Assembly (NCBI GenBank): GCA_934270705.1
Contig: CAKQQG010000058.1
Span: 1 to 7,415 of the forward strand
Direction: 5' to 3'
From: an uncultured Oxalobacter sp.
Lineage (GTDB): Bacteria; Pseudomonadota; Gammaproteobacteria; Burkholderiales; Burkholderiaceae_D
DNA: 7,415 nucleotides
Part shown: positions 6,374-7,415 of the stretch, one piece after another
How positions within the stretch are numbered: position 1 is the stretch's first letter
Layout of the letters: the number at the start of each line of letters is the position of its first letter
Program-made: the position numbers and the translations under genes
Notes under the pieces: model-generated
Told to the model about the DNA's origin: nothing
Databases searched by the model: none
Seen by the model: the letters and a program-made list of their open reading frames with translations, nothing else

Positions 6374-6378
6374 GGAGG
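6374..6378 (+). promoter_or_regulatory. Ribosome-binding site fixing the start of the 144-aa gene
   Basis: GGAGG lies 5 nt before ATG 6384. This selects 6384 rather than the ATG at 6367, which is in a different frame and precedes the Shine-Dalgarno. Together with the promoter upstream it is the main evidence that this unrecognised gene is real. Confidence 0.85.
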
Positions 6379-6383
6379 CAATC

Positions 6384-6818
6384 ATGCACTATCGAAAATC
6401 CCGTCATGACTATGGCAAACCGGGCTATGGCGATTCCTGCACCTGGGGAAAAGCCGTCGGTCATCCCGGCGACCCGCGAACCGACCATGAACAAATCCGG
6501 CGCAGGCTCGACATGCTCACCGACACATTCAGCAAACAAATCCGGGCAAGGCTTTCGCAAGACGACGACCAGGAAACGACCGCGCAAGTCGCCGACCAGC
6601 TCATCCGTTACCTCAACGACAGCGAAGTCGTCGATATTATCCGTGACGCCCGGCGCGGACAGAAAGAAAACGTATTCAGGGCCATCACCCGCCTGATCGG
6701 CGAATCGGTGGACGCACTGGCGGAAACCCGTGCGCTGGAACAGCTCGACGCCACGGAACAGCCTTTTCCCTGTCCGCCATCTTCAGGCACGACACGCCGC
6801 CGCGATACCAGACCATGA
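6384..6818 (+). CDS. Unrecognised 144-aa protein with a helical core
   Basis: I do not recognise this protein. Residues 1-33 are polar, rich in Gly, Tyr, His and Arg, with no signal peptide. Residues 34-124 look like a helical bundle: DHEQIRRRLDMLTDTFSKQI, then TTAQVADQLIRYLNDSEVVDII, then NVFRAITRLIGESVDALAE, with regular spacing of hydrophobic residues. The tail (125-144) is Pro/Arg-rich and disordered. No membrane segment is visible, and the two cysteines (Cys19, Cys130) lie in the low-complexity ends. An excellent promoter and Shine-Dalgarno argue that it is expressed, and it stands alone as a single-gene unit. The helical core could mediate oligomerisation or bind nucleic acid or protein, but nothing in the sequence decides this. 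The gene is probably real; its function is unknown. Confidence 0.7.
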   Translation: MHYRKSRHDYGKPGYGDSCTWGKAVGHPGDPRTDHEQIRRRLDMLTDTFSKQIRARLSQDDDQETTAQVADQLIRYLNDSEVVDIIRDARRGQKENVFRAITRLIGESVDALAETRALEQLDATEQPFPCPPSSGTTRRRDTRP

Positions 6819-6837
6819 GCACCGCCTGTCGTCCCGC

Positions 6838-6862
6838 AAAAACCAGACACTGTCCGGTCTGG
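6838..6862 (-). terminator. Terminator-like hairpin in leftward orientation
   Basis: Leftward, CCAGAC (complement of 6857-6862) and GTCTGG (complement of 6843-6848) form a 6-bp stem around an 8-nt loop, directly followed by five T (complement of 6838-6842). On the plus strand no T run follows, so it is not a classical terminator for the 144-aa gene ending 24 nt earlier, though the stem could still stabilise that message. No leftward gene is seen to its right within the window. Confidence 0.35.
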
Positions 6863-7103
6863 CTCCGTTACCGTACCGTCGCCGCAAACAGGCTGTCCGC
6901 CCGACAAGACGCAAGACATCATCCGGGGCATGCCGCCCGTACCCTGCCGGTACCGCGCATCTCATGCCGCCGTCCCGCACAGCGGCTTTCCACCCTGTCG
7001 CTTTGCCGGCAACTCGTCGCGCTTTCCCGAAAAAAAACGGACAAGGAGTGAGACTTGCCATACCGCCCGCGAAATCCGCCCACCCGGCAGGCTTTCGCAG
7101 GCA

Positions 7104-7118
7104 GCGCTACAATAGCGC
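7104..7118 (+). promoter_or_regulatory. Candidate MFS promoter -10 within an inverted-repeat operator
   Basis: GCGCTACAATAGCGC is a perfect inverted repeat: 6-nt arms around a CAA centre. It contains TACAAT (7108-7113), a good -10 matching five of six consensus bases. The -35 position (7085-7090, CGGCAG) is poor. Transcription would start near 7120, about 50 nt before the MFS ATG. Such symmetry over the -10 suits a repressor site, for instance for an efflux-pump repressor, but none is visible nearby. Confidence 0.5.
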
Positions 7119-7167
7119 CTTTCATCGAAAACGGTATATTCCATCCACATAAAAAAACCGATACGGT

Positions 7168-7415
7168 ATGAAAAAAAGTCTTGTCGCACTGGCTGCCGGC
7201 ACCTTTGCACTGGGCATCGCCGAATTCGTCATGATGGGCATGCTGCCCGATGTGGCGACCGATCTCGGCGTTTCCATTCCGGTGGCCGGCCATTTCATCG
7301 CCGCCTATGCGCTGGGGGTCTGCGCAGGCGCGCCCCTTCTGGTACTGACCGCCCGTACCCGCCCCCTCAAGCAAATCCTGCTGGGACTGGCCGCCCTGAT
7401 CGCGCTGGGCAATCT
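7168..7415 (+). CDS. Partial MFS efflux transporter, AraJ/DHA1 type (N-terminal 82 aa)
   Basis: This gene starts at ATG 7168 and runs off the right edge after 82 complete codons, out of roughly 390-400 usual for the family. Residues 4-25 form transmembrane helix 1, with GTFALGIAEFVMMGMLPDVA, the signature opening of AraJ/YdhP-like sugar- or drug-efflux permeases. The periplasmic loop DLGVSIPVAGH leads into helix 2 (about 42-61: FIAAYALGVCAGAPLLVL). TARTRPLKQ is the cytoplasmic loop 2-3 in its AraJ-family variant, and helix 3 begins at about residue 69. These proton-driven inner-membrane exporters expel sugars, drugs or purine compounds; the substrate cannot be set from this part. The Shine-Dalgarno is poor (an A-run, then ATACGGT). 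A preceding inverted repeat over the -10 suggests regulation. The family call is secure. Confidence 0.92.
   Translation, partial: MKKSLVALAAGTFALGIAEFVMMGMLPDVATDLGVSIPVAGHFIAAYALGVCAGAPLLVLTARTRPLKQILLGLAALIALGN

Larger units (their letters stand above)
5966..6383. other. 418-nt intergenic region rich in CCGG-type palindromes
   Basis: No credible gene was found: the short open frames on both strands have arginine- and proline-heavy, structureless translations. Notable structure includes the 16-bp perfect palindrome AACCGGCATGCCGGTT (6043-6058), the 10-bp palindrome TTTCCGGAAA (6087-6096) and a hairpin CCGGC-GGCTT-GCCGG near 6285-6300. ATTTATGG (6140-6147) recurs inverted as CCATAAAT (6351-6358), near the start point of the downstream promoter. 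No T-rich terminator follows the radical SAM gene. The last 65 nt hold the promoter and ribosome-binding site of the next gene. Confidence 0.5.
6819..7167. other. 349-nt intergenic region before the MFS gene
   Basis: No credible gene was found on either strand. The 140-codon plus-strand frame ending at 7152 and the minus-strand frames here have Arg/Pro-rich translations without structure. The region holds a terminator-like hairpin in leftward orientation (6838-6862), a small hairpin GTACC-CTGCC-GGTAC (6939-6953), and the candidate MFS promoter and operator at 7104-7118. A GGAG-containing purine run at 7044-7051 has no convincing frame after it. Confidence 0.45.

Noticed and set aside
6730..7152. 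140-codon plus-strand frame between the orphan gene and the MFS gene
   Set aside because: It begins inside the 144-aa gene in another frame, lacks a Shine-Dalgarno, and its Arg/Pro/Ser-rich sequence has no helical or strand pattern.
6919..7374. 151-codon minus-strand frame opposite the MFS start and its upstream gap
   Set aside because: It overlaps a secure MFS N-terminus; the composition is typical of a shadow frame and no promoter fits.

Overview
The window reads as a GC-rich betaproteobacterial (Burkholderiales-type) chromosome with the start of an AT-rich, probably acquired segment at its left edge. The lineage call rests on the long hexameric-type citrate synthase, a NimR-like AraC regulator, an AraJ-type MFS transporter and TAAAAT/TACAAT-style -10 boxes. 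An Oxalobacteraceae member is plausible, but the genus cannot be fixed from sequence alone.

Left edge (1-887): a leftward gene running off the window, with visibly different composition. By hand count, bases 301-360 hold 15 G/C of 60, against 36 of 60 for bases 5221-5280. Its first 260 residues combine a PD-(D/E)XK-like nuclease signature with a Walker A motif, the layout of a DUF2075 / Schlafen-group-3 helicase protein. It is the best candidate here for an accessory (perhaps anti-phage) function. The AT-rich sequence ends at the rho-independent terminator of gltA.

Leftward block (888-4119): an AraC-family regulator, a Cof-type HAD phosphatase and citrate synthase gltA, all on the minus strand. 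HAD and gltA each have a TATAAT box in the gap before them, so they may be transcribed separately. gltA sits alone, without the sdh/odh genes that often flank it in Burkholderiales.

Rightward block (4423-5965): a transglutaminase-fold protein whose expected Cys and His appear replaced, followed by a small spore-photoproduct-lyase-like radical SAM protein. A 24-codon micro-ORF bridges the two and ends in an ATGA overlap with the radical SAM start. The two genes are probably one transcript.

Right end (5966-7415): a 418-nt gap rich in CCGG-type palindromes, then an orphan 144-aa protein with a textbook sigma-70 promoter and a strong Shine-Dalgarno, then a 349-nt gap, then the first 82 codons of an AraJ-like MFS efflux transporter whose predicted -10 lies in a perfect inverted repeat. 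No tRNA, rRNA, CRISPR array or insertion sequence was seen.
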